DNA of 64,000 nucleotides from Kalmanozyma brasiliensis GHG001 (GCF_000497045.1 NW_015961948.1:1302001-1366000), one strand, 5' to 3'. Shown: positions 10,426 to 22,000, numbered from the stretch's first letter. Notes: a model not told the origin generated them from the letters alone. Numbers and translations are program-made.

Positions 10426-13400
10426 TCAAGACGTGGCAGCAACCGGCGCTGCAGCCGCATCCTTCTTGCGATTCTGCAAAGCAGGTCCCGACGTCGTCGA
10501 CGCGTTCGCTGCGCCGCTCGATCGATGAGCCGTCAGTTCGTATCGACCGTTGAAATTGAGGCGCACCGCCAGATCGCGCACCGTCAGGTTGGCGTGCTTC
10601 TCGAGCGCACCCACGATCAGCACCATCCTCTCTTGGAACGCCGAAGAAGCCTCGTGCAGCCGCTTGCTGATGCGTGCTAGCTCGGCAGGATCGCTCGGTG
10701 CGAGCGCCGACGCTGTTGCAGTCGACGCGACGGTCGTCGAGACAGTGCGCGATCGAGCCCCGCGTTCGGTAGGTGCCATGTTGACGCCGCGCTCCATGTC
10801 GAAGCGCGCCAGCTCACGCGTGCTGAGATGGGTCAGGTCATCGCAAGCCACCGTGAAGGCGAGGATCGAGTCGAATTGCGACCTCAGCTCGCCAGCCAGG
10901 TAGTCTTGTGATCCCCTCTTGCCTCCTCGAAGCAGCACCTTGCCGATCAGAGCATTGAGGTACGCACGGTGGCTCTCGATCAGCTCGTCCAGATCTCCCT
11001 GACGTCGCGAGAAGAACGTCAGCAAGTCGTTCCACGAGTATTCGATCACCTCGAGCTGCGCGAATCCTTGCATCTGACGAATGAAATGGATCATCTCGGA
11101 CAGCATGAGCATGGTCCGCTGCGATTCCCTTCGCAGGTCCGTCAATTCCACGGGGGCAGTACCCCGCTTGATCCTGCACAACGATGTGCCCGTCTCATGC
11201 AACCGGAGCCAGCTCGAGTTGAGCGCCAGCTCCACCCGCTTGATCTTCCACAGGTGCGTAAAGATGGTCTGATACCCAATCATGGCCTGGTTGTCGAGCA
11301 CCGTGTTGACCGGCGAGTCGAGCTTGTATTCGAGCGTGAACGTGTCCCATCCTGTGTCGCCCGTGCTGAACTCGAGGATGCGAGCGTCGAGTCGACGGAG
11401 GATCTCGGCATCGTCGTGCTGCGCATTCGAACCACGAATCGCTGTCTCCAGCGAGGCAGTGAGGTTGTGGCGGAACAGCGAGTTGGCTGGGCGATTCAAG
11501 CTGGGTCCCAGAGACGCCATCAGCAAGTCGACAAAGTCGCCACGAGCCAGCATGAGGTAGTCCTTGAGCGCGCGGAGGTGCTCTAGCAGCCTAAATTCGT
11601 CCAGGAAGATGTCCAAGAGTCGCTTGCTGGCACTCGTGAATGCCCTCTCGATCGTGCTCTCGAGCCCAGTCAAGTCGGTGTATCGCAGCTCCGCACCTGG
11701 ACCTGAGATGGTATGCCGGGTCGCAACCCAGTCGCCGTCGCCGCAGCTCTGTCGAATGAAGTTGAGACTCTTGCCGGTCGAAAAGATCTTGCGACCGAAC
11801 GACTCTTGCAAGAAGCTCGGCAGCATGTCCTTGCGGAAAACGAACTTGTTCTGCCACAGCGACGCAGCGTCGCCGTCGAGATCGCTGAAGCTGGGCAGGT
11901 CACCGTCCGCGCCGCTCGAGTTGGCGCGACTCGGACCGGCTTTGCGCGGATCATCATTGAGCTCAACAAAGAATTCTCGGAACGGATCTTGCAGCTCGCC
12001 TTCGTAGATCCACAGCGAGAGCGAGTGGAAGAAGGGCTTCGAGACCTCATCCAGCAGGCCCGAGGTGAAGCGTCGGATGAAGGGGTCGCCGTTGAAGGTA
12101 TAGGAATGGATCAAGGAGACGAGCGATCCTCCATGTGCGTCTTGACAGCTCTCGATGATGGTGCTCATGAGCCGGAAGCGGAGCGTCATCTCCTCTGTCC
12201 ATAACGAGAGACGTTTGAGCGTGACGTACGTGGTAGCTGCTTCTGTGCCGGTGAGGCCTTGGCCGTCAGCATTGTCGCCTGTGCCGGCGGTGCTTTTGCC
12301 CCGAGTGTTCAGCTGCGCTTCGAGGCTGGCTACGAGTCGGTAGAAGCCCGTCAGCTCGTTCGAGATGAAGTGGCAAAGACTCTGCATGATGAGACCGGAC
12401 GCAGGCATCGTGCTTCTCTGCTGGCTGAACTCCGAGACCCTCTTGTACAGCTGGCCGAGTTCCGCGAGGCGATGTACGATGCGCTTGGTGGGAGCATTGA
12501 TGTAGCCCGCCTCGCCTTCGTTGAACACCACTCTGACCACTTTGGCGGGACCCGCGGCCTCGCCTTCCAATCCTGCCACTCCATCGTATTGGAACTCTTC
12601 CTGGAAACGGACATGGCGCCCGTTGATCCCTTGCATAAGAAAGATGACGTCTTGCAGTAGCTCGTCTTCGGGTATCTGCTTCTTGCCGAGCTGCTGTCTC
12701 AAGTTTCGCAACAGCTGCGCCTTGGAAATGGCTTGATTGTTGCCGTGAAGGTCACAGGCGGAGATGAACTGCTTGGTAGGCGGCAGTGGGCTTGGTGCTG
12801 AACGTGGATCTGGTGTTGCTCTTGACGGATTCGAGGGCAGCGGCTCTGCGCCAGCTGCTCGGGACCGTGATGTTGCCGCCCTGCTGCCGGCCGCTTGATT
12901 ATCGACATTGCGACCAACCGCTGTAGGCGGTGCAGTGGCGGGTGCGCTGGTAGCAGGTGTGTCTGCGATGGTGTATGGGGTTGCTCTCGCGTCGGGTTCT
13001 CTTCGATTGGTGCTGGACGATACGGCGCGCGAGGCAGGTGTTGCGAGCGCTCCAGCGTTGCTGGAGGTAAACGCGAGAGCATCCAGCAATTCAAGCATGC
13101 CGTGCAAGTTACGCAACTCGCTCGAGCCTTCGAGTCGAGACAGGATGTTGGCAAATCTGCTCGCGGATTCGTATCCACCGTCCACCGACAACCGGCTGAT
13201 TTTGCGTCGAATCGAGTCGACGACCACGCTCTGATCTGTTCGCCGCGCCAGGGATCCCGACTCGGCTTTCAGCTCGATGATGTCGTACCCCATGTCGTCC
13301 AGCGCATCTTTGAGCTCCTTGCGCGCCCTTCGTTCGTCTTTGGTCTCTTCACGCTTCTTGCGCGTTGCTGGCACGAAGCTACGAGTAAGATTGCCCAGCA

Positions 13401-13491
13401 GCCTGTACATCTCCTGAACAATGTCAGCATCGTCGACAGCCTGCCCGGATGGTCCGGCAAGACCGATCGGTCTCGACGACGATGAAGTCAT
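10426..13491 (-). CDS. SPC98: Gamma-tubulin complex protein 3 (GCP3/Spc98/Alp6)
   Basis: A single 1021-residue ORF. The N-terminal ~250 residues are Ser/Ala/Pro-rich with a conserved start (about 20-110) like the GCP3 N-terminal helical domain. The GCP N-terminal grip domain runs from about 255 to 560 and includes SYTFNGDPFIRRFTSGLL and WIYEGELQDPFREFFVE, hallmark blocks of GCP3. The C-terminal gamma-tubulin-binding grip domain follows (about 600-960), with LLEHLRALKDYLMLARGDF and a tryptophan-containing IFTHLWKIKRVE block. GCP3 joins GCP2 and gamma-tubulin in the small complex that nucleates microtubules at the spindle pole body. Length and block order fit GCP3 better than GCP2. No intron is needed. 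Confidence 0.93.
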   Translation of the reverse strand: MTSSSSRPIGLAGPSGQAVDDADIVQEMYRLLGNLTRSFVPATRKKREETKDERRARKELKDALDDMGYDIIELKAESGSLARRTDQSVVVDSIRRKISRLSVDGGYESASRFANILSRLEGSSELRNLHGMLELLDALAFTSSNAGALATPASRAVSSSTNRREPDARATPYTIADTPATSAPATAPPTAVGRNVDNQAAGSRAATSRSRAAGAEPLPSNPSRATPDPRSAPSPLPPTKQFISACDLHGNNQAISKAQLLRNLRQQLGKKQIPEDELLQDVIFLMQGINGRHVRFQEEFQYDGVAGLEGEAAGPAKVVRVVFNEGEAGYINAPTKRIVHRLAELGQLYKRVSEFSQQRSTMPASGLIMQSLCHFISNELTGFYRLVASLEAQLNTRGKSTAGTGDNADGQGLTGTEAATTYVTLKRLSLWTEEMTLRFRLMSTIIESCQDAHGGSLVSLIHSYTFNGDPFIRRFTSGLLDEVSKPFFHSLSLWIYEGELQDPFREFFVELNDDPRKAGPSRANSSGADGDLPSFSDLDGDAASLWQNKFVFRKDMLPSFLQESFGRKIFSTGKSLNFIRQSCGDGDWVATRHTISGPGAELRYTDLTGLESTIERAFTSASKRLLDIFLDEFRLLEHLRALKDYLMLARGDFVDLLMASLGPSLNRPANSLFRHNLTASLETAIRGSNAQHDDAEILRRLDARILEFSTGDTGWDTFTLEYKLDSPVNTVLDNQAMIGYQTIFTHLWKIKRVELALNSSWLRLHETGTSLCRIKRGTAPVELTDLRRESQRTMLMLSEMIHFIRQMQGFAQLEVIEYSWNDLLTFFSRRQGDLDELIESHRAYLNALIGKVLLRGGKRGSQDYLAGELRSQFDSILAFTVACDDLTHLSTRELARFDMERGVNMAPTERGARSRTVSTTVASTATASALAPSDPAELARISKRLHEASSAFQERMVLIVGALEKHANLTVRDLAVRLNFNGRYELTAHRSSGAANASTTSGPALQNRKKDAAAAPVAATS

Positions 13492-14144
13492 ATTAAATTG
13501 ATTGCAGCGCTGCTAGTCGAGAGTCTGCGCTTTGGACCCGGGTGTCGATGTACCGCGTGCCTAGCTCGATGCTGGTGGAGTTTAGAGCTAGTGTCGACTT
13601 GCAGGTCAAGAAAGTCGCCAGGTACAACGCGGTGGATGTTGGCCCTCGCGCACTGAGTGATGCGAATTCGGTGCGTGTGTCGATGCAGGGTGGTAGGATG
13701 AGATGATGGTTGTGTCACATTTCGGTACCGCTCGGTTCGCCCAGATTTCACACACGCGACGCGCGAGGCCTCTCTATTCGACCAACACCTGTGCATGAAT
13801 TTGCTGAAACTGTCATCAGGTGCACTTCTAACAATTCAGAAAAATTCCCCCCAGACGGCCTTCATGTGTTGCGATACACTTACGTTGCCAGAACAGATGT
13901 CTCACTCCAAACGACAATGCTAGCACAGCGAGCGCCGGCAAGGGGCTGAGCGTGAGAAGAGATTACTTTCTTGTCGTAAGAGACGTCGATGGAATGTACA
14001 TCATGGGTATACTGGGTGACTAGGCTTGACTGGGCGATTGCAGCAACCGACCATGTGGCCTGGCTGAATCGATGAAGTGACGTGAATGAGACGTCAGAAA
14101 GGGTGACAACGCTGCGAAGACGTCGCAACGAACGTGCGCGTTCG
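13492..14144 (-). promoter_or_regulatory. GCP3 upstream region
   Basis: 653 bp between the GCP3 start and the stop of the next minus-strand gene. I see no gene, only overlapping chance frames and a CA/GT-rich patch near 13670. Confidence 0.4.
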
Positions 14145-14786
14145 TTAGCTTGCCAGCAGCTGTATCGCAGAGCATGCGACAACACCACCGAAGACCATGG
14201 TCCAACGCCAGTTGGCAGTCGGAGCTGCAGCGGACGTTGTTTGCCGAACAGCTCGGCTGGTGTCCTCGCCATTCTTGTTGCAGACGCCGTACGGAATCGG
14301 GCTGGACGAAGAGCAATGCGTCTCGGTGACGTACTGGTAGCAAGAGAACATATCCGCATAGTTGGAGGTGGCGCAGATCGGATGATCCAGCGCTGCCGCC
14401 TGTGTCTCGGACACGTTGACGGCTTGGAAGGTGGGATCGTACATGCCTCCCACGGCCGCGCAGCAGTAGTCGGTGACGTCGGCAAAGTACGAGGAACACG
14501 ATCCGTCGGGTGTCTCTGGTGTGATGGTCATAGCAGTCTCCTTGGAGCATGTGCCGTTGAAGTCGCCCTTTTCGTTCATCTTGGAAGAGACGCGGAGAAC
14601 TTGGTACCCTGTTGAAGATCCTGTTGAAGCGCCTGCTGCAACGCCTGCTGCAGCTCCTGCTGACGCTCCTATCGCGGCTCCGCCCGCCCTGGAGATGCCT
14701 CGTTTGAGAATGTGCCATACGGGTGCTGACGACGACAGCGCTTCGGCACTGACGCCCGAGACGAGAGATGATGGATGTGGCGCCAT
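14145..14786 (-). CDS. Cysteine-rich, probably GPI-anchored surface protein (N-terminus uncertain)
   Basis: A 213-residue ORF of no family I recognise. Residues ~70-185 hold eight regularly placed cysteines (GTC, GSC, DYCC, PIC, FSC, THC, GVC contexts) with many Ser/Thr. The last ~19 residues are a hydrophobic tail (WTMVFGGVVACSAIQLLAS) after a small-residue stretch, the usual layout of a GPI-anchor signal. The N-terminal 60 residues do not look like a signal peptide. They contain six xxxG tetrapeptides (AAIG, ASAG, AAAG, VAAG, ASTG, SSTG) encoded partly by a 12-bp tandem repeat. The true first exon may therefore lie upstream and be spliced in, or the protein may be membrane-inserted through the glycine-zipper segment. 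The Cys domain and tail look genuine; the start is a guess. Confidence 0.5.
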   Translation of the reverse strand: MAPHPSSLVSGVSAEALSSSAPVWHILKRGISRAGGAAIGASAGAAAGVAAGASTGSSTGYQVLRVSSKMNEKGDFNGTCSKETAMTITPETPDGSCSSYFADVTDYCCAAVGGMYDPTFQAVNVSETQAAALDHPICATSNYADMFSCYQYVTETHCSSSSPIPYGVCNKNGEDTSRAVRQTTSAAAPTANWRWTMVFGGVVACSAIQLLAS

Positions 14787-16359
14787 GATGATGTGACTGA
14801 GAGTGGCCGCTTTGATGCACGTGTGGGAGCAAAGATGTCAAACGTGGTTTTCGCAGAGAGACTCTCGAGATACTCTTCTGCTGTATGCCAAGAACTGACC
14901 ACTGGCGATGGGATTGTCGACTCCGTTGGGGGATGCTGGGGTCAGGACTGCATGTCCTGAATCTTGAGCTGGCCTAGAGAGTCAGAACAGTCTTGATGTC
15001 GTCTCTAGCGACTTCGCTACGAAGCCCGTAGCAGTTCAGGATAGCAGGAGTGCTCCCTTGGTTCGAATCCGAATTGCGTTGGTGCCGTTGTGTAGCTGGC
15101 TAGACTGAGCAAAGCAAGACTTGTCGATGCAAGCTTCCGCGGAGGCTGACTAGGTGACCCGACAAGGTAGAATCTGCGTGAAGAGCAGCAGCGTCGGGAT
15201 GGAGACAGGACGCAGCGTGGGGCGGGTGGTGGTGGTGGTGGTGGTGATGTTGTTGGTAGGAAGCGTTGGTGGTAGCAAAGGTGGAAGTGGAAGTCGTAGA
15301 GCAAGTCGGTGGCTCTCCAAGACGATTAGCGAGCCGGATGCGATTCGTGTTGAGGATCGAAAGACTTTGCCAAGCAGGCCGCAACCAGCGAGCGACGGCA
15401 GAAACGATATGAGCGGCAAGTCGTGGCCACTAGTGAGCAAGGCACCAGAACTTTTTGGGCTTGCAGCCCTGTCTCTGCGTCCCACAAGGGGTCGATCTCG
15501 TCTGAAACAATGAGGGAGTTTGAATGCTTAGGTGCATGTGCCCAGCCACGCACGCTGCACACCCTTGTATGGAGCGGGTCTTGGCTCGGCTTGCATTGAC
15601 TCCGCAGTCACCGCAAACAAGGAGCTCTTCAGAGCAGTCGATGCTGTTGGATTCGCTCGCTTAGCAAGCGGCTGCCATGCATCTTGGCCCTTGCCTCTCG
15701 CTCGAATCTCTCTCCAAACGACCAGCGCCCATCCGAACTGCAGCCTCAGAGCCTCGTCGAAAGTGGGAGCAAATGGGCTAAAATCGAAGCGCCAAAACTG
15801 CCATTCTTGGCACGTTGGGTCTGGAGAGCCAAGGCCAAGCAAAATCGTGTTCTGGTGCACCTGCATGTGCTCACGAAAATGAGCAATACAAAATGCTTCA
15901 CGAGTAGGTTGTCCGAATTCGAAATGACGTTCTTGGCGCATGAGCGACTACTGTATTACTTTCTCGAGTGTCTGCGGGCGAACCTTGAGAATCGAAAACA
16001 CGGAACATCGAGTTTGAGCTCACAGCTGAAGCTTGCGATTCAGCTCGTAACGAATCGGCGATCGCCACGGTCAGCTTACGAGGTCGATTCGTGTCGATCG
16101 GGGCCTCAGGGAGAGCAGCTCAAACGTTCGTCTTCTGCCTCTTTCCCCGAGGCTGTGGACGTGCGCCACACCGAGGCCGAATGAGCGGATGCTTCGTGGG
16201 GATTGATGCAGTGGCGGTGGTACAATTACATGCTTTTGGGTATATGCTGTGAACAGGAGGAACGGAGAACGTGTGATGCTGTGTGGGCAGAGGATGTGTC
16301 AATTCGGTGAAGCGGAGCGTTGTGTGGCGCCTATCAGTGTCGATGGGGGCAGAGCACGG
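14787..16359. other. Long intergenic stretch between Cys-rich gene and KIN17
   Basis: About 1.6 kb with no supported gene. It contains a (GGT)n microsatellite at 15225-15246. It may hold an unrecognised first exon of the Cys-rich gene. A T-arm-like string near 15060 was examined and rejected as a tRNA. Confidence 0.4.
15225..15246. repeat. (GGT)7 microsatellite
   Basis: Seven perfect GGT units plus one base, in non-coding sequence. Read on the minus strand it would code for a poly-His or poly-Thr run in short ORFs that are not supported otherwise. Confidence 0.9.
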
Positions 16360-17418
16360 TCAGAATCGACTGCGTTTGATGCCTTGCTGCATCTGCGGAC
16401 CAGCCGAGCGTCCAAAAGCGGGCTCTGCCTTCCTCTTCTTGCGCTCCATCTCCTCGTGCATGATCTTTTCCGCCATGGACATGCTGCTCGGAGGTTTCGC
16501 TCTAGCCGTAGAGTTGCTGGTCGATGCAGCACTGCTTGAGCCCGAGTCACGCCTTGATTGATCCGCCTGCTTGAGTGGATTCAAAGATCTGGAAGTAGAC
16601 TTGAGCACGTTGAACCCCATCTTGAACGGTGCAGGCGCAGCAGATCCTGATGCTGCTGTCGTCTTTGATGCATCTACAGGAGGCGGAAGGGACTGTCTCG
16701 CTTCAGACGAAGCTTTTGTACCATCGGCGCTCTGCGCTGCCGACCCCAAGGACAAGCCAATGCGTATCGGACCGGCACCGTTCCTCTGCAGGCCTTCCAA
16801 GGCCTTGTTCTGCGACTGTGCATCTTGATCTGTTTGAGATTGGGTCGCGCCCGAGGAGGGCGTTGCTTTGGATGCTCTCTCGATCTGTTCCTGAAGAAGC
16901 CGGCGCTGACGTTGCTCATCGTCCATCTTGGCCCGCTCCATCTTCTGCAGCGCATCCTGCCGCGCAAGAGCTGCGGGAGAATTGTCGATCCAAGTAATGA
17001 ACCAGCCTTGATCGGTATCCTCAGCTTGTACGATGCCCTCTCTCCCGAGATACTTGACAAAGTCGGAAAGGCTGGTCCATTGCGTCGCGTTCATGTGCGT
17101 ATGATGTCGATCTGCGATGTGCTCCTGGTAGACTTGATTGGCTCGGACGCGTCGAGTGCCAAATCGGCGGCTGAGGAGCTGAACGAACTCTTGCTGAAAT
17201 GTGGCACTGAAATCGTCGATGACCTTCTGAGCCCCGCCCGAGGAAGCAAGAGCATCCATCTGGCGGTAGTGCGCTTCGGATTCGAGATGGCTGCGGTAGC
17301 CATTTTCGTCTCGACAGGCTTTCTGGCAAAGCTGGCAGTAGAACCTTAGCTTGGTTAGTCCTTTTGCCTTGGCAGCATTGGAGATCGCTTTGAGCGATCC
17401 TGCCTCTGCTTTCCCCAT
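16360..17418 (-). CDS. KIN17: KIN17 (Rts2) DNA/RNA-binding zinc finger protein
   Basis: 352 residues from the ATG at 17418, chosen because the family starts MGKAE; the frame is open further upstream but that part is unlike the family. A C2H2 finger uses Cys28, Cys31, His44 and His50 (FYCQLCQKACRDENGYRSH). The KIN17 winged-helix domain follows at about 70-150, with the near-invariant RRFGTRRVRANQVYQEHIAD and HMNATQW blocks. A coiled, charged segment (about 165-195) and a Ser/Ala-rich tail with a basic end (GIKRSRF) complete it. The C-terminal SH3/KOW-like tandem of animal KIN17 is absent, as in other short fungal versions. The protein is nuclear, associated with spliceosomes and with replication and repair in animals; its role in smut fungi is inferred. 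Confidence 0.93.
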   Translation of the reverse strand: MGKAEAGSLKAISNAAKAKGLTKLRFYCQLCQKACRDENGYRSHLESEAHYRQMDALASSGGAQKVIDDFSATFQQEFVQLLSRRFGTRRVRANQVYQEHIADRHHTHMNATQWTSLSDFVKYLGREGIVQAEDTDQGWFITWIDNSPAALARQDALQKMERAKMDDEQRQRRLLQEQIERASKATPSSGATQSQTDQDAQSQNKALEGLQRNGAGPIRIGLSLGSAAQSADGTKASSEARQSLPPPVDASKTTAASGSAAPAPFKMGFNVLKSTSRSLNPLKQADQSRRDSGSSSAASTSNSTARAKPPSSMSMAEKIMHEEMERKKRKAEPAFGRSAGPQMQQGIKRSRF

Positions 17419-18399
17419 GATCGATGTTGACGTCCGAGGCCAAGGCGGGACACCCTCTATGAAACTGTCGAGAAGGAGGTTGCGGTCGGGCAAAGTTGTT
17501 CATCAATTTAGCCAGCGGCGGGGTGGAGAAATCCGAATTCCGATCTTTGGCCGATCCACGTGACGCTTGATTGCGCTCTTTACTCGTCCGCCTGTCGCGC
17601 TGTTTGAGCTGTCTCGAGGCCGCACACCCTCGGCTGAATGCAATGAATCTGCCTGCTTGGCGTCTGGACTTTTTCGCAAAGATCTCCGAAGAGGCATTGC
17701 AATGCTTTGATCGAAAAGCAACGAAACACGGAAGATCTGAGCGTGATATCGTGTGGGGTCCAAACGACACGGTTGGCGGAGTTGAAATGAAGGCGCAGCC
17801 AAACATGATGATGCCTGACTCAGATCCCGCCTGATCGTGTGCGCGGGTTCGGCGGGAGCGTGGCAAAGCGAGCCATCACCTTGACATCACAAGGCGACGT
17901 TCTGGTATCGCCTGTATCAGTTTGACATGCTCACGGGCGGGCACCGCGGGGAAAGGTGACGAGCCCTCAGAGAGACGGCAGCGATTGAATGCCCTGTAAT
18001 TCGATGCGGTTATCATATCTTGATCATACGAAGGCGAGGAAGGCGCAATGAAAGTGTAGAACATCAATGTTACCGTCGCCTTATTGTTCGGTCCTCGCGA
18101 CCAGAGATCAGCCACAATAGGCTGTCATTAGCGGGATGCGGACAGGTGAGCCGAGGACGATCCCGCATACGCCCCTTCGAAAGAGAGAGGAGAAAGAGTG
18201 TGTCAGCTCACTCTTGTTTGCAACGCGGTTGGTGGATGGACCCTAGAAACAGCAACCCTCAACTTTAAATACAAATCCACGTAAAAATTGCATTCCCACG
18301 GTCAAGCTTTGCATCGTGTCAGCCGATAAAAAAGTAAGGCCAAGAAATAGCAAGATGGTCTCAGCACACGGCAGCATCACGGCAAAAGGGTGAGACAGA

Positions 18400-18439
18400 G
18401 AGGAACGTGATTTTCTAGATTTTCGTGTTCACGTTCCTC
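18400..18439. repeat. Inverted repeat, 11-bp perfect arms
   Basis: The arms GAGGAACGTGA (18400-18410) and TCACGTTCCTC (18429-18439) are exact reverse complements around an 18-nt A/T-rich loop. It lies ~610 bp upstream of the kinase ATG and could form a hairpin in a long leader or bind a dimeric factor (the arm contains ACGTGA). Confidence 0.7.
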
Positions 18440-18472
18440 AGCCAAAAAAAAATGGCTCAACAGATTGCCCTT

Positions 18473-18496
18473 GCAGCAGCAGCAGCAGCAGCAGCA
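18473..18496. repeat. (GCA)8 microsatellite
   Basis: Eight perfect GCA units in the probable leader of the PAS-kinase-like gene, just after an A9 run at 18444-18452. Not in a supported coding frame. Confidence 0.9.
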
Positions 18497-19048
18497 CCAG
18501 AAGCAAATTGAGACTCTGCAGTCTGCCCTCCGCAGCAGTGGACGCAGCGTCTGACCCTCTCTCACCCTCTCTGACTCTCTCCGCCCAGCCAGACTGCATC
18601 GCCGGCGGAAGTCATCAGCCTCGCAGCTTCCATCGATAGCTCAAAGCCATCGCCCTCACTTTCCCTCTACGACTCCTTCCGCCCATCAAGACTCCACGGC
18701 CAGACCTCAGTCACACACCACGCATAGCAACGAGGTCGCCTTGCTATCCCTCGCTCCCGAACGGCACCCACCAACGATCCGATCTCATCTCCCACTCGCG
18801 CTCCCTGCAACCCATCGATCGGTCGTTCTTGATTGCTTTCAACTGGACCTCCAGGCAGGTAACAAGTGCGACTTCTCTAGATTGTCGGTAGCCTAGCTTC
18901 GCCAATCGCATCACGCAACGAAGAGCACATTCGCCGTCGACGGGCGCCCAAATCGTTCATCATCGGCACCCGCACATACAATCCGCACATACACCTGCAC
19001 ACCCTCCAGACAGATGAGCTGATCCACGCCTTCGTTCACTAGAGCTCC

Positions 19049-22000
19049 ATGCCGCTCGAACAGATTCGTCCGGTCGCAGCGCTCAACTCGTCCGAGTCGC
19101 TGCGACGCCAGAGCTACTTTGGCTCTCCGCAAGCTTCCTCCAGCAACCACTTGCCTTTCTCTCGCGACGATGCTGGCAGCGACTCGGACAGGGAAAACGC
19201 CGATGAGAATGACGACGTGCCCTATTATGATCGCTTCAAGCGCCATTCCACCTCCTCCGTCAGGAGCGACCCCATGAGCTTGGCAAAGCTCGGCGGCGTC
19301 GGAGGCGTCACCCGCTCCGGAAGTTGGGGTCGCAACTCTCTTCCAGATACCTCTTCTTCGTCTCGACAACCGCTTCGAGCGCAGCATTCAATGCTCGCTC
19401 GGTACCAGGAGGAGGACGACGGTGAGCACGAGGATTATGCTGTCTCAGCCAGCGACGACGCTCACCAACGCAGTCCAGATCGTGGTCATTCCCTACTCTC
19501 AAGGTCAAACGACTCATCTAAGCCTACCGAAGCACCAGCGTCCTCCCGCACATCCACTGCCTCTTCCGCCGCCGCATTCTCCCTACGCTCGCTATCCGAC
19601 CGCAATTCCACCGGCAGCGCATCCAGCCTGGCTTCCTCTGCCGTCTCCCCCAGCAGTGACTCCGAACACCTCACTTCGACGCCGCCAGCTGAGTCGTCGA
19701 GCATCGGTGCGAAACCCGCTTCCGAGACCGCATGCACGGGACCCTCGCAATCACCTTCACCCTCTGCTACCGCTCCATCCAGTCCGGCACATCACCATGC
19801 AGTCGCGGCAGCCGAGATCGCGGAGGCCCGCGCCACAGACCAGGAGGACATTTCGGATTCGACTAGTCAAGGCACAGCCGACGCTGCCACGCCCTCGGTC
19901 GATTGCGTTGGTGCTTCAGATGAAATGTCCGCGCAATCAACCGATCCGACACATACACAGCGAGCAACCTCAAACCGATCCACCAGCTCGTCGATACTTG
20001 GCCTCTTGCAATCGCCAACCCCGTCGGGCATCAGGGGCCAGCGAGTCGACTCTCCGCTATCTAATGCCGGTCTCTCGCCCAACGCCGTAGAAGTCTTGTC
20101 GTCCTCGGTCACCAACGCCTACTCCCCCTTGATACCCCGTAAGCATTCTGGTGCCATCATGCTGCGCTCGCGATCGCAGCTGGCTCTGCATCCTGGCCTC
20201 TCCATGACCTTCGCCAACGCAGAGGGGGGCAGAGCGGCTGCCCGTGAGCGCGCTCGAAAGAACACTGGCTGGGAGAACGCTCCCTTCAGCGTCCTCGAAG
20301 CGCAACGCCACGCTCGCGCCGCCGCCTTTTCGCAACCTGCCTCCCCGGGCTCCACCGCGGCAGCTGCGCCCGTGGCATGGGACGCTTCGACCCCTGTCTT
20401 TGTGTTGCAGCCCGCTGCCAGGGTGACCGAGCAGGCCACCACAACGTCCCTCCAGTCGTCGCCCCGCCCTAGCCATCGGCCTGCGTCTACCTCACAAACG
20501 CCGCCTCCGCTCTCGCTCCCACCAAGAAGCGTGGACAGCGGTGAGAACTCTCGGCGTCCTTCGCTGGTGCCACGCCAAAAGTCGGAGCATTCGCTTTCTC
20601 GTGCGGCGCTCGCTCGTCTTGATACGGTTCTGGGACTTCAAGTCAACGACCGTTTGGAGCCAGCGCAGTCTTCGTCTGCCGACGCCGCGACGCTCTCGAT
20701 GCCCACTGGTGTGAGGAATCTGCACAGCAGATCGCCTTCGGGCTCCGCCGTTGTCGGCGCCAATGGTCTGATGAGGACGCCGACCACAGAAGAATGGTCG
20801 CGATACCTGGAGAGCCAAGGGGTCGGCTTGGCAGGCAGGAGGAGCAGAACAGGCACCAATCGCAGCACGAGCTCGCGCTTTGCGCTGACAGGCTTGCAGT
20901 CCTCCGCCAGAAGCGACATCGATGCCGGCACAGGCGACTACGACGACGACAGTGACGCTGACAGTGACGACTCGGACAGTCACGATCTCGGCGCCGAGGT
21001 GCTCGAGAAGCTCAAGCAGCTTGGGCTCAGCCGCGCTGCAAGTCGAGCAGGATCTGTCCTCGGCGACGAGCTCATGAGCTTGCACGAGGAGGACGAAGAC
21101 GACTTTTCCCCCGTGTCGCCTCAGACAGACAGGATCCTCCCCCACACCGACCTTGAGCCCCTGACGCCTCTGGCTTCAGACAAGATGGTGCTCGCTCAGA
21201 TTCAAGGCGGGCCCCTTGCCAATCTTCACGGCGGCCCCAGCACGTCTCAAGCCCCGGTCGATCGCGGCATCACAGTGCGTCTGCCGCGCAGCAAGCGACC
21301 CACCTTGCTCAACGAGGTGCACAACGTCTCGCAACTCTATCCACACGAGCACAATGCGAACAAGAGTATCGCCGATTTCGAGATTGTTTCCGACATCGGA
21401 CGAGGCGCTTACGGTCTCGTCAAGAAGGCTCGCATGAAAGGTCTCGATGGTCGTCCACAAGGCGAAGAGGTCATCATCAAGTACATCATCAAGAGTCGCA
21501 TCCTTGCCGACTGTTGGCGTCGCCATCGTGTCCTTGGCCCCATTCCGGTCGAGATTCACGTCATGGATCAGCTTCGACGAATCGCCTATGTTGCACCAAC
21601 AAAGGCGCGACCGTGGTCACCGAGCCGTCCGAAGACGCTCGAGGAGTACCGAGCACGCAAACGCTTCGAAGCAGAGCGAGAAGAGGCGCCGGCGCAGCCA
21701 GAAGCGGCCTCAGTCTCGTCGACGTCGACATCCCATCCGAACATTTGCAGAATGCTCGACTTCTTCGAGGACCACGAATTCTACTACCTGGTGATGCCGT
21801 GCTTTGGCCGCGGCCAAGATCTCTTTGACTATGTCGAGAGTGCGCCGGACGGCCTGGCGGCGTCTCAATGCCGAAGCATCTTTGGCCAGGTGGCCGATGC
21901 GCTGTGGTTCCTGCACGCCAACAACATTGTTCACCGAGACATCAAGGACGAAAATGTCATTCTCGACGGCGAAGGCAACGCGCAGCTGATCGACTTTGGC

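Larger units (their letters stand above)
17419..19048. promoter_or_regulatory. Divergent intergenic region KIN17 / PAS-kinase-like gene
   Basis: 1.6 kb with no supported gene. It holds an 11-bp perfect inverted repeat at 18400-18439, a (GCA)8 run at 18473-18496, and a C/T-rich stretch (18600-18800) typical of fungal leaders. An in-frame TAG lies three codons before the kinase ATG. Confidence 0.5.

Noticed and set aside
15040..15110. tRNA-like T-arm string (GGTTCGAATCC) suggesting a tRNA gene
   Set aside because: The T-stem is imperfect, no matching acceptor stem is found, and there is no A-box at the right distance upstream.
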